From contig CP075895.1 of NCBI GenBank assembly GCA_018604165.1, positions 2,103,001-2,167,000 on the forward strand: a stretch of DNA of 64,000 bases, in the 5' to 3' direction. The DNA comes from Chitinophagaceae bacterium LGM1. GTDB taxonomy: Bacteria > Bacteroidota > Bacteroidia > Chitinophagales > Chitinophagaceae. Under the pieces are notes generated by a model. It was not told the DNA's origin and ran no database searches. It saw nothing but the letters and a program-made list of their open reading frames with translations. This document shows, piece by piece, positions 1-7,435 of the stretch. Position 1 is the first letter of the stretch. The number at the start of each line of letters is the position of its first letter. The position numbers were made by a program, and so were the translations under genes.

Positions 1-616
1 CATACAGCACGTACTTATCTTCAAACAGCGGTTCGGGGAAAATATCGTGAACGCTCCATGCGGTAGGCTTGAGGCCCGATGTTTTTATTTCTTCTTTCAG
101 GTCACCACCTTTCAAGCATATCAGTCCATTGGGTAGCTCTTCGCTTCGCTGCCCTTTGCGTAGCAAGGGGCTTATCCATTTCCACAAATCGCCCAGTGGG
201 GCTACTGCGCGCGATACAGCATAGTCGAACGTGCGACCCTTTATCTCCTCTACCCGGCTATGTATGGCTGTTACATTTTTCAGCCCAATAACATCTGCTA
301 CGCCCTGCACTACTTTTATTTTTTTACCAATACTATCGCTCAATAAAAACGTTACTTGCGGAAACATTATAGCCAACGGTATGCCGGGGAAACCGCCACC
401 TGTGCCTATATCTACCACCTGTGTACCATCTTCAAAATTGCAGACAGCCGCAATAGCCATTGAGTGCAGCACATGGCGTGTATACAGAGAATCTATATCC
501 TTGCGAGATATGACGTTTATCTTCTCGTTCCAGTCTTTATACAATTCTTCCAACTGCCCTATTTGTTGCAGTTGCACATCCGTAAAGTCGTCGAAGTATT
601 TAAGTATTATGTCCAC
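1..616 (-). CDS. rsmG: 16S rRNA (guanine527-N7)-methyltransferase RsmG, 3' end cut by window edge
   Basis: RsmG uses S-adenosylmethionine to methylate N7 of G527 in 16S rRNA. The reading frame begins at a GTG (bases 614-616) and translates as VDIILKYFDDF..., with the RsmG core DWNEKINVISRKD, the landmark LYTRHVLHS, the SAM-binding glycine loop VDIGTGGGFPGIPLA and the late motif SRAVAPL. It stays open to base 2, giving about 205 residues. The family is about 205-215 long, so only a few C-terminal residues and the stop lie outside. No in-frame ATG is available upstream, and the start overlaps the 3' end of the glycosyltransferase gene by 10 bases, so the two are probably co-transcribed and translationally coupled. 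The identification is firm; the exact start is an inference. Confidence 0.93.
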   Translation of the reverse strand, partial: MDIILKYFDDFTDVQLQQIGQLEELYKDWNEKINVISRKDIDSLYTRHVLHSMAIAAVCNFEDGTQVVDIGTGGGFPGIPLAIMFPQVTFLLSDSIGKKIKVVQGVADVIGLKNVTAIHSRVEEIKGRTFDYAVSRAVAPLGDLWKWISPLLRKGQRSEELPNGLICLKGGDLKEEIKTSGLKPTAWSVHDIFPEPLFEDKYVLY

Positions 617-1749
617 CTTGTTTTGTTTTTAAAAAATATATAGGGTGAAAGCGCAAAGTTATATATCATCCAGCCAACATCTGCCAACAGAAATGGTAGT
701 ATGCTGTTTCTTTCGCCCGTCAATTTGCAGGCTTGTTGTTGTATCAATATGTTCACCATTATCCTCACGAGCATTACCCCCAAAGCCATTTGCCAAGCAG
801 GTGTAAACAATAATAGTATGCAACTCATCCATGCAAGGCTGTGTGTAAGTGCATATAGTGCCAGCAATAGTTTGGTGCTTGTCTTATAATACTTACCTGT
901 AGATACATGGCGTTGCTTTTGTTGCAGCCATGCAGCCCATGTTTGCTTGGCAGGACTGGCGGTAGTAGCATGGGGCGTGGCTACGATAGCCATGTTATCG
1001 GCATCTGCTACTGCATTAATAAGCAAATCATCATCTCCCGAAGGCAGTTGCGTCCATACAGGTGATTGTTGTGCTTTCAGTAAGGCTGTTTTGGTACAGG
1101 CAAGGTTACGCCCAACAGCCATATAGGGCTTGCCCGATAACGCATAACCTGCATATTGAATAAACGTATGCAAGGTCTCCCAACGGATAAACGCATTCAG
1201 CATACCACTGTTGTATTGATACGCTCCATAACCCGCTACTATCTCTTTGCCATCGTGCAGCGGCGCTACCATTGCTGCCAGCCAGTTATCACTTGCGGGT
1301 TGGCAATCGGCATCTGTCAGCAGCAAGTAGTCGGTATCTGCTTGGGCAAGCGCCTTACTAAGGGCATATTTTTTACCCGGCAGTGTACGCATTTCATCGA
1401 CAGCTATATGTATGATGTCAAGATGCTGATATTGTGCTTTGAATCTATCTAAAACAATGGCAGTATCATCGGCAGAGGCATCGTTTACTACCAGTACCCT
1501 ATACATAGCATTACCAGCCGCATTACTGTATCTTTGCGCCATTATTGCTGGTAGGTTGGCTTGTAGGTTTTGGGCTTCGTTCTTAGCACAGATGATGACA
1601 GTTACTTGGTGGAGAATGGGAAGTTTTGAATTTTGAATTTTGAATTTTGAATTCGTCAGGGAAAACAACTGCCCGAAAAAGAACAAGGCATACCCCAACT
1701 GAATGGTAATGCTGAGCAATAATACCGGAACTAATACCTCGTTGAACAC
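607..1749 (-). CDS. membrane-anchored family 2 glycosyltransferase
   Basis: This 380-residue protein has an N-terminal membrane helix (about residues 5-30), then a GT-A fold typical of family 2: VTVIICAKNEAQNL, then VLVVNDASADDT, and the metal-binding LLTDADCQP. Two or three hydrophobic segments near the C-terminus (about 285-375) would anchor it in the inner membrane. Family members transfer a sugar from a nucleotide-sugar to a lipid or polysaccharide; the substrate cannot be read here. The start is a GTG (1747-1749) with a near-match to the TAnnTTTG promoter element at 1755-1762. Residues 33-42, just after the first helix, are encoded by four copies of a 7-base repeat. The gene overlaps rsmG downstream and diverges from tgt. 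Confidence 0.85.
   Translation of the reverse strand: MFNEVLVPVLLLSITIQLGYALFFFGQLFSLTNSKFKIQNSKLPILHQVTVIICAKNEAQNLQANLPAIMAQRYSNAAGNAMYRVLVVNDASADDTAIVLDRFKAQYQHLDIIHIAVDEMRTLPGKKYALSKALAQADTDYLLLTDADCQPASDNWLAAMVAPLHDGKEIVAGYGAYQYNSGMLNAFIRWETLHTFIQYAGYALSGKPYMAVGRNLACTKTALLKAQQSPVWTQLPSGDDDLLINAVADADNMAIVATPHATTASPAKQTWAAWLQQKQRHVSTGKYYKTSTKLLLALYALTHSLAWMSCILLLFTPAWQMALGVMLVRIMVNILIQQQACKLTGERNSILPFLLADVGWMIYNFALSPYIFFKNKTRWT
1624..1653. repeat. heptanucleotide repeat TTTTGAA x4 inside the glycosyltransferase gene
   Basis: Four perfect copies of TTTTGAA (bases 1624-1651) followed by TT. On the coding strand the unit is TTCAAAA, encoding NSKFKIQNSK at residues 33-42 of the glycosyltransferase. 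Because 7 is not a multiple of 3, gaining or losing one unit shifts the frame. Confidence 0.9.
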
Positions 1750-1823
1750 GGGTACAAAATAAGTATTAAGTAGTAAGTAATAAGTATAAAGTTGTGTGCA
1801 AATACAACTGACAGAACAGAAAA

Positions 1824-2954
1824 ATGGATTTTGAACTTAAAGCCACCGACAGTAATAGCAAAGCTCGTGCAGGGGTAATAACCACCGCACACGGGCAGAT
1901 AGAAACGCCCATCTTTATGCCGGTAGGTACAGTAGGCAGCGTAAAAGCGGTAACACAGCAACAACTGCATACAGAAGTACAGGCGCAGATTATCTTGGGT
2001 AATACCTACCACCTGTATCTGCGCCCGGGTATAGAGGTATTGGAGCAGGCAGGTGGACTGCACAAATTCAACGGGTGGAATAAGCCGATACTTACGGATA
2101 GTGGCGGTTATCAGGTGTTTTCTCTTGCCAACAATCGTAAGTTGAAGGAAGAGGGAGCTGTTTTTCAGTCGCATATTGACGGGTCTAAACACTTATTTAC
2201 GCCTGAGAACGTTATAGATATACAGCGCAGCATTGGTGCTGATATTATTATGGCTTTTGATGAATGTCCGCCCTACCCGAGCGAATATGAATATGCCCGA
2301 AAGTCGATGGAGTTGACACACCGTTGGTTGGCTCGCTGTGTGCAACGCATGAGCGAAACAGAACCTAGATACGGGTATGAACAGACATTGTTCCCCATAG
2401 TACAAGGCAGCACCTATAAAGATTTGCGAGAGGCATCGAGCCAATTCATAGCAGAAATGGACTGCGATGGTAATGCCATTGGCGGGCTCAGCGTGGGCGA
2501 ACCCGAAGAGATGATGTACGAGATGTGTGCCCTGTGCTGCGACAACCTGCCTACTGAAAAGCCCCGTTACCTAATGGGTGTAGGCACTCCTTGGAATATA
2601 TTAGAGAACATAGCGCTGGGCATAGATATGTTTGACTGTGTGATGCCTACCCGCAACGGACGAAACGGCATGTTGTTTACCAGTAAAGGAGTCATCAACA
2701 TAAAAAACAAACGATGGGCTACTGACTTCAGCCCTATTGATGATGGTATTGAATGCGAAACAAGTAATTACTACACCAAAGCCTACCTGCGGCATTTGTT
2801 TGTAGCCAACGAGATACTGGGCTTGCAGATAGCCAGCATACACAATCTGGCATTTTACCTGCATTTGGTAAAGCAGGCGCGTACCCATATTTTGCAGGGC
2901 GATTATAACAGTTGGAAAAATGAAATGATACCTGTTTTAAAACAAAGGCTGTAA
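1824..2954 (+). CDS. tgt: queuine tRNA-ribosyltransferase (tRNA-guanine transglycosylase)
   Basis: Tgt exchanges guanine 34 of GUN anticodons for the queuine precursor preQ1. The 376-residue protein has the catalytic ILTDSGGYQVFSL segment near residue 90, the substrate motif IMAFDECPPYP, the GGLSVGEP loop, and the second catalytic region FDCVMPTRNGRNGMLFTSKG. It matches the family over its whole length. The C-terminal zinc site, normally three Cys plus His before YLRHL, is degenerate: the stretch reads GIECETSNYYTKAYLRHL, with only one Cys left. The ATG follows a 74-base gap that contains imperfect TAAGTA repeats and separates it from the divergent glycosyltransferase. A short C4-TAAA-G4 hairpin follows the stop. 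Confidence 0.97.
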   Translation: MDFELKATDSNSKARAGVITTAHGQIETPIFMPVGTVGSVKAVTQQQLHTEVQAQIILGNTYHLYLRPGIEVLEQAGGLHKFNGWNKPILTDSGGYQVFSLANNRKLKEEGAVFQSHIDGSKHLFTPENVIDIQRSIGADIIMAFDECPPYPSEYEYARKSMELTHRWLARCVQRMSETEPRYGYEQTLFPIVQGSTYKDLREASSQFIAEMDCDGNAIGGLSVGEPEEMMYEMCALCCDNLPTEKPRYLMGVGTPWNILENIALGIDMFDCVMPTRNGRNGMLFTSKGVINIKNKRWATDFSPIDDGIECETSNYYTKAYLRHLFVANEILGLQIASIHNLAFYLHLVKQARTHILQGDYNSWKNEMIPVLKQRL

Positions 2955-2961
2955 CCCCAAA

Positions 2962-2973
2962 CCCCTAAAGGGG
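2962..2973 (+). terminator. short hairpin after tgt
   Basis: CCCC TAAA GGGG followed by CTTTATTATT lies 8 bases after the tgt stop. The stem is only four GC pairs, so it is at best a weak terminator, and it may simply be a dispersed repeat. Confidence 0.35.
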
Positions 2974-3046
2974 CTTTATTATTGATGATTGTATTTTTGA
3001 ACACATATAAAGTAAACACTGTACCCCGATCAGGGGGCAAGGGGGT

Positions 3047-4120
3047 ATGAAGAAATTAGATTGGTATATCGTTAAGAAGTTTTGGGCTACTTTCTTTTTC
3101 GCCATAATGATACTGGCTATCATAGCCTGTGTGATAGACTTGTCGGAAAAGATGGAAGACTTTGTGAAGAACAAGGCTCCTATAATGGCTATACTTAATT
3201 ATTTCAAAAACTTTATTCCTCATATATCCGCACTGCTATTTCCCCTATTCATTTTCATTGCTACTATATTCTTTACGTCCAAACTGGCATATAAGTCTGA
3301 GGTTATAGCCATACTTGCATCAGGGGTTTCTTTTCAGCGTTTTTTACGTCCTTATATTATTGGGGCTGTATCGCTTAGCTTGTTATCGCTATGGGCGAAC
3401 CACTTTATGGTGCCTAACGCCAATAAACAAAGGCTGGCATTTGAGGGTACTTACATACAAACCGCATCAAACAATACAGACCGCAATGTGCACTTGCGCC
3501 TCTCAAAAGACTTGTATGTATATGTAATGAATTATGACTTCAGGCTGAATACGGGCTACCACTTTACAGCTGAGATTGTAGACAGCACCAAACTGAAGTA
3601 CAAGATTTATGCAGACCACATCAACTACGACAGTATTAAAAAAGAGTATAAACTATATGAGGTACGCATCAGATATAATGATGCCGATATGGAACGTTTC
3701 AGAATAATACCAGATACCATCATGAAGTTTCCCTTCAAGCCCCGCGACCTGGAAGAAGACGAAGCGGTAAAAGATGCCCTAACTACACCCCAACTGAACA
3801 AACTGATAGCACGCGAAAAATTACGTGGCAGAGAAACCCTCAACTTTTATTACATAGAGAAACATCGCCGTACAGCACAACCTTTTGCAGGCTTTATACT
3901 TACTATGATAGGTGTATGTATAGCCAGCCGAAAAATACGTGGCGGTAGCGGGCTGCACCTTGCCATAGGTATATGTATCAGTGCTTTATACATCATGGCT
4001 ATGCAGTTTACCACTACATTTTCTACCAAAGCAGGTTTAGACCCTTTATTGGCAGTGTGGATTCCCAATTTCCTGTTCGGTACAGTTGCCTTCTATCTTT
4101 ACAGAAGACAAGTAAGATGA
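3047..4120 (+). CDS. LptF/LptG family permease (YjgP/YjgQ), lipopolysaccharide export
   Basis: This 357-residue inner-membrane protein belongs to the LptF/LptG family, which pairs with the LptB ATPase to extract lipopolysaccharide and pass it to LptC/LptA. It begins KKLDWYIVKKFWATFFFA, the typical first helix, has two more helices (about 50-75 and 95-120), a large periplasmic beta-jellyroll region (about 125-270) and three final helices (about 275-355). The motif SEVIAILASGVSFQRFLRPY after helix 2 is characteristic. Two G-runs and a C-run lie directly before the ATG and could form a small hairpin near the ribosome-binding region. The 3' end faces the next gene with only 3 bases between the stops. 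Whether it is LptF or LptG cannot be decided from sequence alone. Confidence 0.9.
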   Translation: MKKLDWYIVKKFWATFFFAIMILAIIACVIDLSEKMEDFVKNKAPIMAILNYFKNFIPHISALLFPLFIFIATIFFTSKLAYKSEVIAILASGVSFQRFLRPYIIGAVSLSLLSLWANHFMVPNANKQRLAFEGTYIQTASNNTDRNVHLRLSKDLYVYVMNYDFRLNTGYHFTAEIVDSTKLKYKIYADHINYDSIKKEYKLYEVRIRYNDADMERFRIIPDTIMKFPFKPRDLEEDEAVKDALTTPQLNKLIAREKLRGRETLNFYYIEKHRRTAQPFAGFILTMIGVCIASRKIRGGSGLHLAIGICISALYIMAMQFTTTFSTKAGLDPLLAVWIPNFLFGTVAFYLYRRQVR

Positions 4121-4123
4121 TAA

Positions 4124-4489
4124 TTAATGTGTTAATGTGGCGTAGCTGTTATTGCGCCTGTTTAGTACCAGCTTGACGGTAGTAAGAAAATCATTGGTGG
4201 ATTTATCTATAATCTTTTTGCAGCCTTTGGTGAAACGTGGTGAACGCCTGCCGCGGTCTTCTTTATAATCTTCCCTAATCCAAACGGCACGGCGGGTGAG
4301 GTCATCATGCAAGGCACGTACTTTATCCATCAACTGCTCAAAAGATGGTGTAACCCCTGTTTCTTCTATTTGGGTGTAGAGCTCGCTCACATAAGAATTG
4401 GTAACATTCTCTGCCAGTTTGCCAAACATATCCAAAAACGGGCGTTGCCCTTTCAGATAGTCTGTGATATTTGCTATTACATTGTTCAT
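4124..4489 (-). CDS. small helical protein of unknown function
   Basis: I do not recognise this 121-residue protein. It has no signal peptide or membrane helix and looks entirely alpha-helical and soluble, with a basic C-terminal half (for example RGRRSPRFTKGCKK). The case for a real gene is a good start (ATG at 4487-4489) and a near-perfect Bacteroidetes promoter just upstream: TTTG, 19 bases, TATATTTG, then 10 bases to the ATG. It ends 3 bases from the convergent LptF/G stop, with no clear terminator between them. Confidence 0.75.
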   Translation of the reverse strand: MNNVIANITDYLKGQRPFLDMFGKLAENVTNSYVSELYTQIEETGVTPSFEQLMDKVRALHDDLTRRAVWIREDYKEDRGRRSPRFTKGCKKIIDKSTNDFLTTVKLVLNRRNNSYATLTH

Positions 4490-4499
4490 AGCCTTATTA

Positions 4500-4530
4500 C
4501 AAATATAGGAGAAATAGTTTATATAGCAAA
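4500..4530 (-). promoter_or_regulatory. Bacteroidetes-type promoter (TTTG-N19-TAnnTTTG) for the 121-residue gene
   Basis: Read on the minus strand, TTTG (bases 4527-4530) is followed after 19 bases by TATATTTG (4500-4507), matching the -33/-7 consensus. The ATG is 10 bases further on, so the leader would be very short. Confidence 0.65.
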
Positions 4531-4568
4531 GGTTAATTACAAATCTTCAAGAACTGATAATCAGTAAG

Positions 4569-5561
4569 TTAAAGCACCTCAACTACAGTATAATTAGCCC
4601 GCACTTCTTCAAACACCGCCTCTATGTCGCTAACATTATCAGCCATTACAAGGCGTGTACGGTATTCTTTTACATGAGATAAGCCCCTGAGATAATTTGA
4701 ATAATGGGGGCGCATTTCCAATATGCCCAGTTTTTGGCCTTTCCATTGTATGGCACCATGCAGGTGCTTCATGCAGGCTTCTACCCGTTCTTCTATTGTA
4801 GGTGGGGCTAATATCTCGCCTGTATTGATGTAGTGCCTTATTTCGCGGAATATCCAGGGGTAACCGATAGCGGCTCTGCCAATCATTACACCATCTACAC
4901 CATAACGCTGCTTATACTCCACAGCCTTTTGCGGACTATCAATATCGCCATTGCCAAAGATGGGGATGTGTATGCGCGGATTGTTTTTCACTTTGGCAAT
5001 GAGTGTCCAGTCAGCTTCGCCTTTGTACATCTGCGTACGGGTACGCCCATGTATGGTCAGGGCTTGTATGCCTACGTCTTGCAATCGTTCTGCTACTTCT
5101 TCTATATTCTTACTATTCTCATCCCAGCCGAGGCGTGTCTTTACCGTTACAGGCAGCTTGGTAGCTTTTACTACTGCTTCTGTAAGCCGCACCATCAGGT
5201 TGATGTCTTTCAATACCCCAGCCCCGGCACCTTTACATACTACTTTCTTTACAGGGCAACCAAAATTGATGTCGAGCAAATCGGGGTTAGTGGCTTCTAC
5301 TATCCTGGCACTCATGGCAAGGGCTTCTTCATCACCACCAAATATCTGTATACCTATCGGACGTTCATAATCGAAAATATCCAACTTCTGGCGGCTTTTG
5401 ATGGCATCGCGTATAAGACCCTCGCTGCTGATAAACTCTGTGTACATCAGGTCGGCACCATTCTCTTTACAAACGGCACGAAAAGGCGGATCGCTCACAT
5501 CTTCCATAGGTGCAAGCAACAGCGGGAAATCGCCCAGTTCTATTTTACCGATTTTTGCCAT
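4569..5561 (-). CDS. dusB: tRNA-dihydrouridine synthase DusB
   Basis: DusB is an FMN enzyme that reduces uridines in the tRNA D-loop. The protein (330 residues from the chosen start) has LLLAPMEDVSDPPFR at the N-terminus, the active-site segment DINFGCPVKKVVCKGAGAG with its catalytic Cys, the phosphate-binding LTIHGRTRTQMYKGEADW, and GNGDIDSP plus GVDGVMIGRAAIGYPW, all typical of the family. An upstream ATG at 5607-5609 would add 16 residues. The ATG at 5559-5561 (MAKIGKIELG) is preferred because homologues start there and TAACTTTG lies 8 bases before it. The gene is monocistronic on its strand. Confidence 0.95.
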   Translation of the reverse strand: MAKIGKIELGDFPLLLAPMEDVSDPPFRAVCKENGADLMYTEFISSEGLIRDAIKSRQKLDIFDYERPIGIQIFGGDEEALAMSARIVEATNPDLLDINFGCPVKKVVCKGAGAGVLKDINLMVRLTEAVVKATKLPVTVKTRLGWDENSKNIEEVAERLQDVGIQALTIHGRTRTQMYKGEADWTLIAKVKNNPRIHIPIFGNGDIDSPQKAVEYKQRYGVDGVMIGRAAIGYPWIFREIRHYINTGEILAPPTIEERVEACMKHLHGAIQWKGQKLGILEMRPHYSNYLRGLSHVKEYRTRLVMADNVSDIEAVFEEVRANYTVVEVL

Positions 5562-5569
5562 TTGCGATG

Positions 5570-5577
5570 CAAAGTTA
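5570..5577 (-). promoter_or_regulatory. TAnnTTTG element just before dusB
   Basis: TAACTTTG ends 8 bases before the dusB ATG. It matches the -7 box of Bacteroidetes promoters. No good -33 TTTG is visible at the usual distance. Confidence 0.45.
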
Positions 5578-5615
5578 CATAATTCAAGGGCTTGATAAGC
5601 CATATACATAAAACA

Positions 5616-5643
5616 AGAAAGCGTCCTTACGGGGACGCTTTCT
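5616..5643 (-). terminator. hairpin terminator after the small secreted beta-protein gene
   Basis: An 11-bp perfect stem (AGAAAGCGTCC with GGACGCTTTCT) around a 6-base loop, followed on the minus strand by a T-rich tract, lies 23 bases past the stop of the 183-residue gene. Confidence 0.8.
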
Positions 5644-5666
5644 CTTTATATCTTATCAGTTATTTA

Positions 5667-6218
5667 TTACAGTTGCGTAGCAGTATAAACTACATCTACC
5701 GTATAAGTACCTGCAGGGTAAGCGAAACCAGGAGTAGCCTGGTACAATACACCAAATGTTTGGTTGCCACCGTTTGCTGCGTTTGTTATCAGGTTGGCTG
5801 CTGAGTTAGTAAGACCGCTATAAGCTGTGTTGCTGAATGGTGAAGCGATTGCACCACCTGTGCTGTTACCACCAACCCTCAAGCTCAATACACCACTTAC
5901 AGGCATTACTGGAGCTGGAGATACAGAACCACTGTAAGTAAAGTTTGCGTTGTTGGTACGAACTGTTACACCGAAACGACGGTTTGAACGTACACGCAGT
6001 GTTTGTTCAGATGATGCTACACCGTTTGCGTAATCATTAACTGTATTGAAAGCCAGGTTAACAGCTGCACCTGTTGCAGTACCAGACCCTGTGAATGTCA
6101 ATTCGATTGCGTTGCTCAGATTCAGATTAACTGTTTGTGTAGCAGTTGAAGACGGCGCTTGTGCGTTAGCAGCAAAACCAGTGATACCCAGAGCGATGAT
6201 TGCGATTACTTTTTTCAT
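5667..6218 (-). CDS. small secreted beta-rich protein of unknown function
   Basis: This 183-residue protein has a clear signal peptide (MKKVIAIIALGITGFAANAQ, cleavage after about residue 20). The mature part is rich in Thr, Asn, Ala and Val with almost no Cys or charge, as expected of an all-beta surface or periplasmic domain. It begins TQTVNLNLSNAIELTF and ends FAYPAGTYTVDVVYTATQL, an ending common in small secreted Bacteroidetes proteins that resemble WxL- or DUF4402-type adhesin domains; that family link is tentative. There is no type IX sorting domain or lipobox. It stands alone between its own promoter (6272-6304) and a strong terminator, which suggests an abundant monocistronic product. 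Confidence 0.8.
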   Translation of the reverse strand: MKKVIAIIALGITGFAANAQAPSSTATQTVNLNLSNAIELTFTGSGTATGAAVNLAFNTVNDYANGVASSEQTLRVRSNRRFGVTVRTNNANFTYSGSVSPAPVMPVSGVLSLRVGGNSTGGAIASPFSNTAYSGLTNSAANLITNAANGGNQTFGVLYQATPGFAYPAGTYTVDVVYTATQL

Positions 6219-6271
6219 TTTAATTCGTTTTTGTTTGTTTGATTAAAGTTTGATTGTTTCGTTTTGTGATA

Positions 6272-6304
6272 CAAAGATGCTAACAACAACACCCCTTAAC
6301 CAAA
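6272..6304 (-). promoter_or_regulatory. promoter of the small secreted beta-protein gene
   Basis: On the minus strand TTTG (6301-6304), a 21-base spacer, then CATCTTTG (6272-6279), one base off the TAnnTTTG box. The leader to the ATG would be about 50 bases. A very similar GCATCTTTGT sits before the other small secreted protein at 45669-45678. Confidence 0.5.
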
Positions 6305-6436
6305 TAAACAAACTTGCTTAACCCCCGTTTAGCAAGTGGTTAACAGGTGGTTAACAAACAGGCGATAACACATTGATTATCAATAGAAATCCAATATTAG
6401 CTAAACCTCGTATTTTTATAGCAAATACACTATTTA

Positions 6437-6913
6437 ATGCCTCAACAATACTCTTTTCTAAGCCACTGGAAGATAAAAGCACCTATTGATACTATATGGC
6501 AGTTGATATACGACTCCGAAAAATGGCCCGAATGGTGGGATGGTGTAATAAGTGTGGTAGAAACAAATAAAGGCGATACCCGTGGTATAGGCAGTCTTCG
6601 CAGCTACAAAATGCGAAGCCCGATGAGCTATACCTTATCATTTAATATGGAGCTAACTGAACGCATAGACCTTCAATTGCTAAAAGGCAATGCATCTGGT
6701 GATTTGGTAGGTACGGGCGCATGGACGTTTAAACAAACAGGAGAAGAAACAGATGTACAATGCCACTGGCAGGTAAGCACTACCAAATGGTGGATGAATA
6801 TGTTTGCTTTTATATTGCGACCTGTATTTCATTACAATCATGCTGCAGTAATGCGAAAGGGTGCAGAAAGCCTTGCCCGTAAGCTACACACTGAGGTGAA
6901 GGTTATTTCTTAA
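6437..6913 (+). CDS. SRPBCC-fold protein (polyketide cyclase/dehydrase-like)
   Basis: This 158-residue soluble protein fits the START/SRPBCC helix-grip fold: an opening strand LSHWKIKAPIDTIWQLIYD, the early helix with EKWPEWWDGVISVVE (the W-P-x-W-W pattern is typical), central antiparallel strands, and a long C-terminal helix (HYNHAAVMRKGAESLARKLH). Such proteins bind hydrophobic ligands in a cavity, but the ligand and reaction cannot be inferred. It lies 25 bases upstream of the GNAT gene on the same strand, so the two probably form an operon that ends at the strong hairpin at 7381-7414. Confidence 0.8.
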   Translation: MPQQYSFLSHWKIKAPIDTIWQLIYDSEKWPEWWDGVISVVETNKGDTRGIGSLRSYKMRSPMSYTLSFNMELTERIDLQLLKGNASGDLVGTGAWTFKQTGEETDVQCHWQVSTTKWWMNMFAFILRPVFHYNHAAVMRKGAESLARKLHTEVKVIS

Positions 6914-6938
6914 TTTCAGCCTTACAAAGTTTGTAAAA

Positions 6939-7361
6939 ATGTACGATATACGGATTATACCGCAAGAAGAAATAGAAACGACACTACCTTTTCTTGATGC
7001 CTTAAATGATAATAGACTAAGTACTGAAGTATTAACGGAGCGTTTAGCCGGTATGTGCCAACACAACTATGAATGTGTTGGAGTATATGATAAAGAAAAA
7101 CTAATAGGCATTACAGGTATTTGGACACTACACAAACACTATGTGGGCAAACATATAGAGCCGGATAACGTAATGATACTTCCCGAATACAGAGATAAGA
7201 AGATTGGCGAACTGATGATGCAATGGGTACACGACTATGCCCGTAGCAAAGGCTGCACTGCTGCAGAGCTTAATTGCTATGTGCAAAACCACAAAGGGGT
7301 ACGTTTTTGGGTGTCACAAGGATACAGGATATTAGGTTTCCATATGCAGAAGATACTATAG
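6939..7361 (+). CDS. GNAT family N-acetyltransferase
   Basis: This 140-residue protein matches the GNAT fold, which transfers an acetyl group from acetyl-CoA to an amine. Motif A, the acetyl-CoA-binding region, is visible as VMILPEYRDKKIGELMMQW (around residues 87-105), followed by AAELNCYVQNHKGVRFWVSQGYRILGF, the usual late beta-bulge segment. The acceptor is unknown. It follows the SRPBCC gene closely and is followed by a perfect 15-bp hairpin. Confidence 0.85.
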   Translation: MYDIRIIPQEEIETTLPFLDALNDNRLSTEVLTERLAGMCQHNYECVGVYDKEKLIGITGIWTLHKHYVGKHIEPDNVMILPEYRDKKIGELMMQWVHDYARSKGCTAAELNCYVQNHKGVRFWVSQGYRILGFHMQKIL

Positions 7362-7380
7362 TATTAACAATTCTTAAAAA

Positions 7381-7414
7381 GCAATAATCCCTGCCATTTG
7401 GCAGGGATTATTGC
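7381..7414. terminator. strong bidirectional terminator between GNAT gene and type B gene 1
   Basis: A perfect 15-bp stem (GCAATAATCCCTGCC and its complement) with a 4-base loop ATTT lies between convergent genes, with an A-run on its left and a T-rich run on its right, so it can stop transcription from both sides. Confidence 0.9.
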
Positions 7415-7435
7415 TTTTATTATAACTATATGTTC

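Noticed and set aside
4833-5582. 249-codon plus-strand frame across dusB and 293-codon frame at 19653-20534 across the RNA methyltransferase
   Set aside because: Both lie fully antisense to genes with complete family motifs and show no domain of their own.
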